Assembly: GCF_001908235.1 (NCBI RefSeq)
Contig: NZ_LGHK01000005.1
Span: 1 to 63,149 of the forward strand
Reading direction: 5' to 3'
Source of the DNA: Bradyrhizobium sp. NAS96.2
Lineage (GTDB): Bacteria > Pseudomonadota > Alphaproteobacteria > Rhizobiales > Xanthobacteraceae
DNA length: 63,149 nucleotides
How positions within the stretch are numbered: the stretch's first letter is position 1; every line of letters begins with the position of its first letter. The translations under genes and the position numbers were made by a program. The notes beneath the pieces were generated by a model. The model was not told the origin of the DNA and did no database searches. It saw nothing but the letters and a program-made list of their open reading frames with translations. Positions 49,043-56,940 of this stretch are shown here, piece by piece.

Positions 49043-49127
49043 TCTGGATATCATTCACAGCACAGCTCCGCCTAAGCAAGGCGAACCTACTGCGAAGGAT
49101 CCACGCCAAAGGGAAGCGAGAATCGTC

Positions 49128-50036
49128 ATGCACAATCGAATCAGTGGCCCGCCCACACGTCCGAGCCAAACTCACGAACCGAGTCAGTCTGCGGACAGCG
49201 ACAGCTTTCGGCAGATACTTGTGGGCTTGTCGTCCCGATCGATGCCAGATCCCCATGCGAATTCGTCTTCGGCGCCAACACGGCCGCACTCAATCACTTC
49301 CGAGCCATCCGTGGTGGAGTTCGAAAACCTTCCATTTGGCACAGACAAGCAAAATCTCAGGTCGCGGAGGAGGTTACCACCTGGAGAATTGCCCGACAAA
49401 ATGGGTTGTTGCGTCAGCACACCCCAGGCCTCCGAGCCACACAATCCCAGCACGTCTTCTCCGGCGAGGCCGAGCAACTCCCTGTTCCAATACCGGACGG
49501 CCGAATTGCATGAAGCCAATGTGGACGGCATCTGCGTCGGATTGACTGCGGAATGGCTCAGCAATCTCAGCAACAGTCCATCAACCCGAATGAGTGCGCT
49601 AGCACCCGGATCACGAACGCACGATTCAGCGGCTGCGCGGCAGGAGCGGTATCAAGACTTCAAGGACGAGTTGCGAAGGCGGGGAGCAGGAGCGTCTCAG
49701 GCAGACCTTGAGGCACAAAACCGAGTACTTCGGGGAGCAAATTTGGATCCGTCCGGAAAAGAGAAGGTATACGAATTCGGCAAGCATTCGAACATGGTGA
49801 GGAAAATCACCGACGACGGATCTAAATATTTGCTCAGTTTGTATTTCGCCGAAGGTGGCTCACACGTCGTTGCAACGTCGACCTTGGATGGAAGTACGAC
49901 ACTCTTTGATCCGAATTATGGAGAATTTACTGCTCAACCAGACGAGATGGAAGGATTGCTTCAAAGCCTCGCCAATCGTTATAGGAACCCCAACGGGCAG
50001 CACCTGTCGACCATCACCACACAAAAAATAAACTGA
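49128..50036 (+). CDS. nopT: NopT-type C58 cysteine protease effector
   Basis: 302 residues. The YopT/AvrPphB (C58) triad is visible: C136 in DGICVGLTAEWL, H246 in GGSHVVATS and D261 in FDPNYGEF. An internal ELPDKMGCCVS motif marks the usual autocleavage site before G93. That exposes a Gly-Cys-Cys N-terminus, which plant enzymes can myristoylate and palmitoylate, sending the protease to membranes. NopT cleaves host kinases and tunes immunity and nodulation. A tts box lies upstream and an IS630 element follows 400 bases downstream. It is intact. Confidence 0.9.
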   Translation: MHNRISGPPTRPSQTHEPSQSADSDSFRQILVGLSSRSMPDPHANSSSAPTRPHSITSEPSVVEFENLPFGTDKQNLRSRRRLPPGELPDKMGCCVSTPQASEPHNPSTSSPARPSNSLFQYRTAELHEANVDGICVGLTAEWLSNLSNSPSTRMSALAPGSRTHDSAAARQERYQDFKDELRRRGAGASQADLEAQNRVLRGANLDPSGKEKVYEFGKHSNMVRKITDDGSKYLLSLYFAEGGSHVVATSTLDGSTTLFDPNYGEFTAQPDEMEGLLQSLANRYRNPNGQHLSTITTQKIN

Positions 50037-50433
50037 GGTCGGGGTCGCCAGGCGATTTGCGCGTTCTGTGATGGCCGTACAAGAATGCGGGATCCGTTCC
50101 CCACTTGCTGCACAGAGCGCCGGATATGAGATCATGGCGAGGGCAGCAAGGGTGCAGGACGTCCAAATCGCGAGCGAGCCGCTCGCGTTTACCCTCGGGA
50201 ACAGAGCCGCACCGTTCTGTCCCGAGACGACTCGGATGTCCGTCCAGGGAGCTGCTGAACTTGGTCGGGGCAGGCTCATGGAGCCGCCTCAGTCGCCTGA
50301 TCTGGCGTCACAGCCTATCGAAAACTGTAGACCGCGGTCGGCGCGGCGAGAGGTGGTTAGGTCGGGAAGACCGCACAAGTTCCAGTCTAGGCCTTCAAGA
50401 TCGTCTTCCTTTCGTTCGCCACAGACACGGCTA

Positions 50434-51472
50434 GAGCGTTTCACGTTTTGATGGAAGCATATCCAGCGTTTTCGAAGTAGTTTCCGCATTCGTTGGGCTG
50501 GAACGAGGCCGCCGATATGGCGGCAAATGTCGTCGAGCGTGCGCTTCTGGGCGGAGCGCATCCAGTGCTTGATCTTGGCGAAGGTCTGTTCGATCGGATT
50601 GAGATCGGGGGAGTATGGCGGCAGGTACCAGAGCCTGGCGCCGGCGGCTTTAATCAAGCTGCGCAGGGCGGCCGACTTGTGGCTGCCGAGATTGTCCATA
50701 ATGACGATGTCGCCAGGCTGAAGCTGCGGGACGAGAACCTGCTGAACATAGGCGCGGAAGCATTCGCCGTTGATTGGGCCGTCGAACAGACAAGGTGCGG
50801 TGAGGCGGTCACAGCGTAAGGCGCCCAGGAATGTCAGCGTCCGCCAATGACCATGTGGCGTGAAGCTCCGCACCCGCGCGCCTTTTGGTCCCCATCCGCG
50901 CAGTGGGGCCATGTTGGTCTTGATCCAGGTCTCGTCGATAAAGACCAGGCGTCGGGGATCGAGATTGGCCTGCCATGAACACCCAGCGCTGGCGTCTACG
51001 CGCGATGTCTGCGCGAGCTCGCTCGAGGGCGAGCAGCGTTTTTTTGAACCGCAGCCCTTCGCGTCGCAGAAATAGCCAAACCGCATTGTGGGAGACCTTG
51101 ATCCCGCGCGCGGCAAGCTCGTCCTTGAGGGCGTGAAGCGTCAAATGCGGCGTCTGACCGATCCGTTCCATGATGAAGGCGCGATGCGGCTCAAGGACGG
51201 GCTTCCGATGGCCGCCCATCTTGCCGGGCGCGACCGAGCCGGTCGCTCGATAACGCTGCGACCACTTCACAACTGACGACACCGCAACCCCAAACCGCGA
51301 CGCCACCGAACGGCAGCTCTCGCCCTTTGCAACTGCCGCAACCGCACGCTTACGCAGATCGTTGGAAATTGGTCGGACCATCGGATGCTGGCCTCCAGCC
51401 CAGCCAGCATCTTGAATCATATTCGCCGCAAATCCGGAATCCCTTCCGATTCAATGAATCCGTGAGCCGCTC
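50434..51472 (-). mobile_element. IS630-family insertion sequence
   Basis: About 1.04 kb between TA target duplications at 50432-50433 and 51473-51474. The ends form imperfect inverted repeats (GAGCGTTTCACG... at the left, and on the opposite strand GAGCGGCTCACG... at the right). It holds one transposase in two frames and lies between nopT and nopX. Confidence 0.85.
50441..51381 (-). CDS. IS630-family transposase, split by frame changes
   Basis: The first part (51381 leftward) starts MVRPISNDLRKRAVAAVAKG and carries the helix-turn-helix. Near 50990 the frame shifts to VFIDETWIKTNMAPLRGWG, which with VIMDNLGSHK and PYSPDLNPIEQTFAKIKHWM supplies the DDE triad. A programmed frameshift at this point is known in several IS630 elements. 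A second frame change near the end (after RHIGGLVPA) is not usual; in the alternative frame the normal end ECGNYFENAGY is read to the stop at 50441-50443. It may therefore be inactive. Confidence 0.75.
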
Positions 51473-51474
51473 TA

Positions 51475-51873
51475 GCGCCCATCTCTTACAGCGCTCGTCC
51501 TGCGCTTTGAGCGGTCTACTTTCGGCGGCACAATCACCCCCGGCTGCAGCCGAGCCCCTCGCACGGCCAGTCAGCTTGGTCTCGGAAGCTGGCTTTGGGC
51601 GTTTCAGTACTCGCGCATGCGATGGTGCTGTCGCCTAACGAGATGATCAGATCCTCACAGTGGCGCCGCAGAGCTTGGGCGACGCCTCGATGTTGCGGCG
51701 CGTTTTCTTCTGCGACGCTCGCGGAGTGGCGACCTCGCGGTGGCGAGTCGAGGTCTCATACGCGCGGGCGCCAAACGTTGCGTCGCGCCTCTATCATTGC
51801 AATGAGCGAACTCCAAGCCGCAGGCTGTCAGCGCAACTGGCCTGTCAGCTCCAAGACGAGGCCTCGCGGCGAC
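51475..51873. other. Intergenic with a tts-box-like site
   Basis: About 400 bases downstream of nopX. At 51569-51590 the plus strand has GTCAGCTTGGTCTCGGAAGCT, a tts-box-like site with two extra bases in the spacer. No gene follows it within the region except frames with no family, so it may be an orphan or a relic. Confidence 0.35.
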
Positions 51874-53715
51874 CTAGCTCGGAACACCTGCGGCTTGCAT
51901 CGGTCCGGTCTCAAGGCGGGCCTTCAGGTCGTCCAAATAGTTCTGGGCATAGGATTGCGCCTGCGAGACCGTCAGGTCGATACCCCTCGTCGCGGCCTCT
52001 TCCAGAACCTTCTTTGCGAGACCTTCGCGCAGCGCCAATTTGACCTCGGGCCCGGAGATACAGCCAACGGCCTGCGCCGCAAGATTGATGCCGACTTCTT
52101 TCAGCGCCTTCTTCATATCGCCCCCGCTAATGGCCGTGTGAAGAAGGTTCGCTGCTTGCGACTCCAACTCGAGTACCATCGATATGGCATCGGCCACTTC
52201 GCCCAAGGCGGGAATGAAGCCGAGCACGCCGACTGCCGTGGCCGCCAAATCAAGCACCTTCGTGCCTACCTTGAGCACGTCGTCGACCACATGCATGATG
52301 GCTCCGCCATTCTTTTTCGCAGATTTGATATCGGGTTGGTCGTCCACCCCCATCATCATGTCCGCAACCGCGCGTTTTTCGGCGGCGGTCGTCGGAACAT
52401 GGGTCTTGGTCTGCTGAACGGTACGGTTCGCAGTCGACATGTTGCCGTAGAAGTGCGTGAAGTCGTTGTTGCTGATGTTACCGGAATCGACCGTATGCCC
52501 GCCGCCGAAGTCGGTGATCTTATGATGGGTCTTGTAGCCAGTGATCGAATTGTTCAGTAACCCAAACAACAGCGGGTCCGAAAGCAGCTGTGACGCTGCT
52601 TGGCGTACGTTCGGATCGAGACTCTTGTCGTCCGCCATGCTCGACAGCTTCTCTCGTGTCAGGTCGCCTTTCCCGAAGAATGCGGATTGATTCTTGTTGA
52701 TCGTGCCGAGCGTGTCGAGCTCGCTCTGTGTCAGGTTCATCGACGATGAAGCGACTTGCAGGAAATCCTCTTTATGGACTTTATCAATCGCGCCACCGTA
52801 CAACTGCTTCCAGGCGTCGGTATGGTCGAGGAAGTATTGAGCCGCCGCGATCACCTGAGGCGGACACTTGCCGGTCTTGGCGTTGCCGTCGACGATCCTC
52901 TTGAAATCGTCCAGACTGAGATTCTTAGGCAGGTAGTCAGAATACCGGTAGAGTTCGCGCAATGCATCATTCGCGGTCATGGCCGACGGTTGTCCATTTC
53001 CGGTACCGTCGGATGAGATGTAGTTCTGCTCGTAGCTGTGCGCCTGCCGCTCCTGGAATGCAGCAACCTGCGAGTGGCTGGCGGAGAACTCGGACAGGTC
53101 ATTCGCCTTAATCTTGCCCCCGCAGCGGCCGTCGCCCTGAGAGCCGATCGCATAGAACAGCTCCGGGTCCTGCCGCAATTTGTTGATCGCTGCCTTCAGA
53201 TCCGGTGGCGTCGAGGGGTCGTTCGCCTTCTCTGCCAACGAGTCCCAGCTGAGCGGGCATTGGTCCTTGTGCCGGTTCAGCACTGCGACGATCTCCAGCT
53301 CGGCATCGGTCAGCGTGCCGCCATTCCATGTGATCCTCGAGCTTGCGACCGGAGCGGTCGCCACCTCGGGTGCTGCAGCGGGCGCAGCCGATGCCGATTT
53401 GTCGACGGAAGAGGAGTCGGCTGAGGAGGAAGGAAGCGAATCTTTCTCCAATGCCTCGATCGCCGCCTTCACATCCGCTGGCAGCTGGTCCAATGGATCC
53501 TGCGGCATCGGCAGCTCTGGCTGCAACGGATCCGTTGGCGTGGAGGGGACATCGGATTTCTCTTCCCGCGAGCTTATGGACACCAACGCCTCGAAGATCG
53601 AAAGCTTGCCTTCCCCAGTCTGGTCGGATGGTCGTAATGCCGACGACCCCCCCGGTACACGTCCAAACTGAGCTGGATCCACACTGGCGGGCAGTGAAAA
53701 GCTATTGAGCTGCAT
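51874..53715 (-). CDS. nopX: NopX (HrpF/NolX-type) translocon protein
   Basis: About 613 residues. The start MQLNSFSLPASVDPAQFG at 53713-53715 lies at the usual distance from the tts box; an ATG at 53751 is also possible. The middle has repeated EF-hand-like/helical blocks of the HrpF family (LTDAELEIVAVLNRHKDQ, LSLDDFKRIVDGNAKTG, LTQSELDTLGTINKNQ). Hydrophobic segments near the C-terminus (LDLAATAVGVLGFIPALGEV, GINLAAQAVGCISG) could insert into the plant membrane. NopX is secreted through the T3SS and forms the pore for effector delivery. It is transcribed divergently from the nop/rhc operon. Confidence 0.88.
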   Translation of the reverse strand: MQLNSFSLPASVDPAQFGRVPGGSSALRPSDQTGEGKLSIFEALVSISSREEKSDVPSTPTDPLQPELPMPQDPLDQLPADVKAAIEALEKDSLPSSSADSSSVDKSASAAPAAAPEVATAPVASSRITWNGGTLTDAELEIVAVLNRHKDQCPLSWDSLAEKANDPSTPPDLKAAINKLRQDPELFYAIGSQGDGRCGGKIKANDLSEFSASHSQVAAFQERQAHSYEQNYISSDGTGNGQPSAMTANDALRELYRYSDYLPKNLSLDDFKRIVDGNAKTGKCPPQVIAAAQYFLDHTDAWKQLYGGAIDKVHKEDFLQVASSSMNLTQSELDTLGTINKNQSAFFGKGDLTREKLSSMADDKSLDPNVRQAASQLLSDPLLFGLLNNSITGYKTHHKITDFGGGHTVDSGNISNNDFTHFYGNMSTANRTVQQTKTHVPTTAAEKRAVADMMMGVDDQPDIKSAKKNGGAIMHVVDDVLKVGTKVLDLAATAVGVLGFIPALGEVADAISMVLELESQAANLLHTAISGGDMKKALKEVGINLAAQAVGCISGPEVKLALREGLAKKVLEEAATRGIDLTVSQAQSYAQNYLDDLKARLETGPMQAAGVPS

Positions 53716-53794
53716 TTTGAGTTCATTTCCGTTGCGGTCAATCGGTGACATCGGCGATCGCAAGAACGACGCGTTCGCGCGAGACTAGGGGGGC

Positions 53795-53815
53795 AAGCTT
53801 TCGAGAAGCTGACGA
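53795..53815 (-). promoter_or_regulatory. tts box of nopX
   Basis: On the minus strand TCGTCAGCTTCTCGAAAGCT, the best match to the tts consensus in the window, about 80 bases before the nopX start. Confidence 0.8.
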
Positions 53816-54302
53816 GTTGAGAAGGCTCACCTTCAGCCAATCGCGGTCATCTTCGATTTATCTCGAAAGAGCCGCCGGCGTGCTCATAAATGTCATCTGC
53901 GACCCAACAATGTCATCTCCGCCCCAGTGCACGCGCAGCACGACGCTGTCCTGATGGGTTTGGAGGGGTATGACACCTCCAGTCATCGCCAATGACCATC
54001 GTCGCGAAGCCGCGAAGCGCTATCACCCCTGATTCTCGCGGAAGCGGTTCGAGCAGCGCGCGGTTTTGCCCGTGCCTTGCCAATCGCACGATTGGGTGTC
54101 TGGTCCAACGGGTGCGATGGAAGTTGCTGGATCGGGCGCCTGGACTGTCTGGCGCTCACTCATAGGAGATGTTGTAAAAATTAGGTCACCCGGTCGCGAA
54201 AATCGTTCGGTGCAGCCCTGGCATCTACCCGTGAAGCCGCTTTCTCGCCTCAGGTTGATGTTGATCCTGATATTGGGATTATCGCCGAATCCGTCCTTCG
54301 GC
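53816..54302. other. Intergenic between the two divergent T3SS tts boxes
   Basis: About 490 bases. Two near-identical stretches containing AATGTCATCT(G/C)CG at 53888-53920 look like an IS end. A minus-strand frame ending at 54023 contains CDWQGTGKTARCSNRF, like the end of a small zinc-finger protein, but it is probably a fragment. Confidence 0.35.
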
Positions 54303-54324
54303 TCGTCAGCTTCTCGACAGCTAA
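54303..54324 (+). promoter_or_regulatory. tts box of the nop/rhc operon
   Basis: TCGTCAGCTTCTCGACAGCT, about 80 bases before the first small gene of the operon. It should place the secreted pilus-type genes, rhcD and rhcV under TtsI control. Confidence 0.78.
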
Positions 54325-54400
54325 TCCCGCTAGCGTGAGCAACGTGGGTCGCCCGGTTGCGATGCCACCTTTCTGATGAAACTGAAGTGAGAGGCAGTAG

Positions 54401-54586
54401 ATGGCCGGCGCAATCGAAAGTGTGGTTCACACCAATCTTGATAGTGGCGCTTCGCAGTCCGTGGATCAGGGTCGAGAATTCGAATCAGCTTTTGGCTCGG
54501 TTCTTGCCATGGCCGCGGTGCAGAGTATGGAGCGAGGCATGGCAAATCTTCACGAAACGGTGGCTGAAACAGAAGAGGATGCCTGA
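54401..54586 (+). CDS. Small T3SS protein (NopA/NopC-type candidate)
   Basis: 61 residues (MAGAIESVVHTNLDSGASQS...), helical in the second half (FGSVLAMAAVQSMERGMANL). GAGAGG lies 6 bases before the ATG. It is the first gene after the tts box. In other rhizobia this place holds nopC and nopA, encoding small secreted surface-appendage proteins; size and position fit, but I cannot match the sequence to one of them with certainty. Confidence 0.55.
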   Translation: MAGAIESVVHTNLDSGASQSVDQGREFESAFGSVLAMAAVQSMERGMANLHETVAETEEDA

Positions 54587-54652
54587 CGCCGAATCGCGAC
54601 GTCAGGGACCGTCGCCAGCAGTGGCGGCAATTCAAACGGAAGGTGAAGCGAT

Positions 54653-54952
54653 ATGGTCAACAAAGTAGGTGGTTCTGGCTCTCATGGTGGTGACACCGCC
54701 GACACCAAGACTGACAACAAGGCTGACAACAAGGCCTCAGGTTCCGGTGGTGGTGGTACCACGGCGTCTACCGCCACATCAGGAGCTGGTGCTGTCATTG
54801 ATCAGGCCGGGGGGGCGGCAACTTACGAGGCTCTGATCGCGCAGTTGAAGGCTGTCAGCCTGCAATCCATGGTGCAAGACATGCGCTTGCGCGCGCTGTC
54901 GACCGAGCTCTCGAGTGAGAAGAAGGCGGCGAGCGAGCGCGCCAACGGCTAA
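54653..54952 (+). CDS. Secreted pilus-type protein (NopA/NopC-type candidate)
   Basis: 99 residues. The N-terminal half is Gly/Ser/Thr/Asp-rich with a short tandem repeat (TDNKADNKA), and the C-terminal half is an amphipathic helix (ATYEALIAQLKAVSLQSMVQ...). This is the build of Hrp-pilin-like secreted proteins. It lies second in the tts-box operon and is followed at once by a very strong hairpin, as expected for a protein made in large amounts. Confidence 0.55.
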   Translation: MVNKVGGSGSHGGDTADTKTDNKADNKASGSGGGGTTASTATSGAGAVIDQAGGAATYEALIAQLKAVSLQSMVQDMRLRALSTELSSEKKAASERANG

Positions 54953-54954
54953 CA

Positions 54955-54989
54955 CTGGAAGCGGGGCGGACCTCGCCCCGCTTTTCCAG
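54955..54989 (+). terminator. Strong GC-rich hairpin after the pilus-type gene
   Basis: CTGGAAGCGGGGCG at 54955-54968 pairs with CGCCCCGC...TTCCAG ending at 54989, with a 4-5-base loop and only a two-base bulge. It starts 3 bases after the stop codon. It lacks a long U-run and contains UUUU within the right arm, so it could be a partial terminator or an mRNA-stabilising processing site that raises the amount of the upstream transcript. Confidence 0.65.
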
Positions 54990-55075
54990 TCGCGGCGGCG
55001 ATGTGAGCAGTGGCGGTCTTCGAATGAACTGTACGGCAATGCCTGCCGTGCTCCTCTTTGTTTGGAGGATTGTCG

Positions 55076-55966
55076 GTGAATGAGGCTGCCTCCTTCCACT
55101 TCGAGGTGCTGTCGGGACTTTATGCCGGGCTGAGCGGAAAAGCGGCTGCCGGAACGAGCCTTATCGGCAGTGGCGTCGACGCGGATATGATCTTTGTCGA
55201 ACAAGGGCTTGAGCCGCATCACCTTCGTGTCAACCTGGTTGGTAACTCGATCGAGATCGAGGCCCTTGCACCCATAGGCACTATGGAGGGCGAGGGGGAT
55301 GTTGGCGCAGGCGAGCGCGTTGTTCGTTCTCTTCCAGCCGTTGTCCACGTGGGCGCGATGTCTATTCGCTGGTCGATGCAAAATGCGGTCGAGGCCAGTT
55401 CGGCCAGCCGATCGCGCGTTTCGATCTCGGCGCTGGCCATCGTGTTGTTCGGCATTGTCGGTATTGGTGCTCTGACGACGGCTTTATCCAAAGGCGGCGG
55501 AGGTACACCAAGCGCCAGTGCGGCCCCTGCAGCCGAGATTGTACAAAAGCGCATTGCGAGCCGGCCTGATGATCGGCGTGCCCAAGACACAGCCGAAGTG
55601 TTGAAACAGGAGGTTGATAAGGCCGGCCTGCTCGATATCAGGATTGGTTCGGGCCCAGGTTTTGTCAGTGCTGAGGGAACAGTCACTCCTGCAACAGTTG
55701 CGAAATGGCAGGAACTCCAGCAATGGTTTGATCGTCGCACAGATGGCGCGCTAACCCTCTTAAACGGAGTGCGGGTCAAGGAGGACAAGCCACCTTCTCC
55801 AATCGCTCTCGAAGCTGTTTGGCACGGAATCCAGCCCTATTTGCTTATCGGCGGACAGAAATATTTCGTCGGTGCTCTGTTGGCTGACGGATGGTCGGTT
55901 GATCGAATCGACGAAGGGCGCGTGCTGCTAAGTCGAAATGGCCGTTTTGCTGCCGTTCCCTATTAG
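55076..55966 (+). CDS. rhcD: T3SS inner-membrane ring protein RhcD (SctD family)
   Basis: About 296 residues from the GTG at 55076 (GGAGG 8 bases upstream). The N-terminal 100 residues form an FHA-like cytoplasmic domain (LSGLYAGLSGKAAAGTSLIG, HHLRVNLVGN). One membrane segment follows (ISALAIVLFGIVGIGALTTAL), then a periplasmic ring-building part (PATVAKWQELQQWFDRR, PYLLIGGQKYFVGALLADGW). This topology is that of SctD/PscD/y4yQ proteins. Confidence 0.78.
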   Translation: MNEAASFHFEVLSGLYAGLSGKAAAGTSLIGSGVDADMIFVEQGLEPHHLRVNLVGNSIEIEALAPIGTMEGEGDVGAGERVVRSLPAVVHVGAMSIRWSMQNAVEASSASRSRVSISALAIVLFGIVGIGALTTALSKGGGGTPSASAAPAAEIVQKRIASRPDDRRAQDTAEVLKQEVDKAGLLDIRIGSGPGFVSAEGTVTPATVAKWQELQQWFDRRTDGALTLLNGVRVKEDKPPSPIALEAVWHGIQPYLLIGGQKYFVGALLADGWSVDRIDEGRVLLSRNGRFAAVPY

Positions 55967-55989
55967 CGCGAAGGAAAATTGGAGAGGTC

Positions 55990-56502
55990 ATGTCAAAGCT
56001 GTCCCGTCATGATGTCGGGCCTGGCACTGTTTCGCAGAGACTCAACGAGGACCGTGCACCGGTAATCGACCTCAGCAAGACCAAGATCGACGGTACTCCC
56101 GCAAATGATGAGAATCAGCAGGCGTCGATCTGGCGGGAGCCGAACGCGTCGCATTTGCCGCTCGATATGACGATCGACGCCCTATCGAAGGCCAAAGATA
56201 TTGATGCAGTGGGGCGCGTCAGTCTCAGCAAGACGCGCACCCGCGGCAATGATGTCGAGGGGCTGACGCCGCTCCACGGGGGCGATATTGCGCATGATCT
56301 GCTCGCCTTCGTCACACCACGGCTGCGCCATCCGGACATGCTGCGGCCAGAGCGGTACGGCGTTCTTCTGGAACGTCTCACCCTCAAGCTCTCGGCCGCG
56401 CCCTCTGATTCCATGGCGCACGAAGGTGTCCTCGTCCTGCAGCAGGGACTGCAGTGGCTGATCCTGCTCCGGCAGAACCGGAACAGCTTGATCGAAGCCT
56501 AG
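55990..56502 (+). CDS. T3SS operon protein of unknown function
   Basis: 170 residues between rhcD and a TPR-like gene; GGAGAG lies upstream of the ATG. A polar N-terminal half precedes a helical C-terminal half (DIAHDLLAFVTPRLRHPDML, LQQGLQWLILLRQNRNSLIE). No membrane segment or signal peptide. By position it could be a T3SS chaperone, a regulator or a sorting-platform component; the sequence gives no firmer clue. Confidence 0.6.
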   Translation: MSKLSRHDVGPGTVSQRLNEDRAPVIDLSKTKIDGTPANDENQQASIWREPNASHLPLDMTIDALSKAKDIDAVGRVSLSKTRTRGNDVEGLTPLHGGDIAHDLLAFVTPRLRHPDMLRPERYGVLLERLTLKLSAAPSDSMAHEGVLVLQQGLQWLILLRQNRNSLIEA

Positions 56503-56505
56503 CCA

Positions 56506-56940
56506 ATGGTCCACCGTGATGGAGCGCAGCAGCCGACGACGGACGTTTCCAGTGCCGGTAACGTGTGCCTGAGTTCCTGGCAAGAGCGCGATTTGGTCTG
56601 CGCACTTTCCTATCTCCATCTTGCATGTGGGCAGGGCGCACAATGCGTTGCTCTGTTGCAGCTCATCGTCCGCGACAACTCGCAAGACGTCGACCTGCTA
56701 CGGATTCTCGCCTACGCCCTCATCTCGGAGGGCCTTGGCGATCAAGCACTGCGGATCCTGGACAGACTGGATACACTTGATGACGAGCCGTCTTCGCGCA
56801 CCCATTTGATGCTGCTACGAAGCCATGCCCTGCGGCGTGCAGGCCGCATGGACGAGGCGCGCGCCGTTTTCCAGGACTATGTTTCGTTGCGCGTCGGCAC
56901 AGTTCTTATCAAACAACCATCAGAAGGCCTCCATGACTAA
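56506..56940 (+). CDS. TPR-like T3SS chaperone/accessory protein
   Basis: 144 residues that fold as paired helices: LVCALSYLHLACGQGAQCVA, DVDLLRILAYALISEGLGDQ, LMLLRSHALRRAGRMDEARA. This is TPR-like, as in SctG/SctY chaperones and rhizobial y4yS. It begins 3 bases after the previous gene and overlaps the rhcV start by 8 bases, so translation is coupled. It probably helps early substrates or export-gate assembly. Confidence 0.65.
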   Translation: MVHRDGAQQPTTDVSSAGNVCLSSWQERDLVCALSYLHLACGQGAQCVALLQLIVRDNSQDVDLLRILAYALISEGLGDQALRILDRLDTLDDEPSSRTHLMLLRSHALRRAGRMDEARAVFQDYVSLRVGTVLIKQPSEGLHD

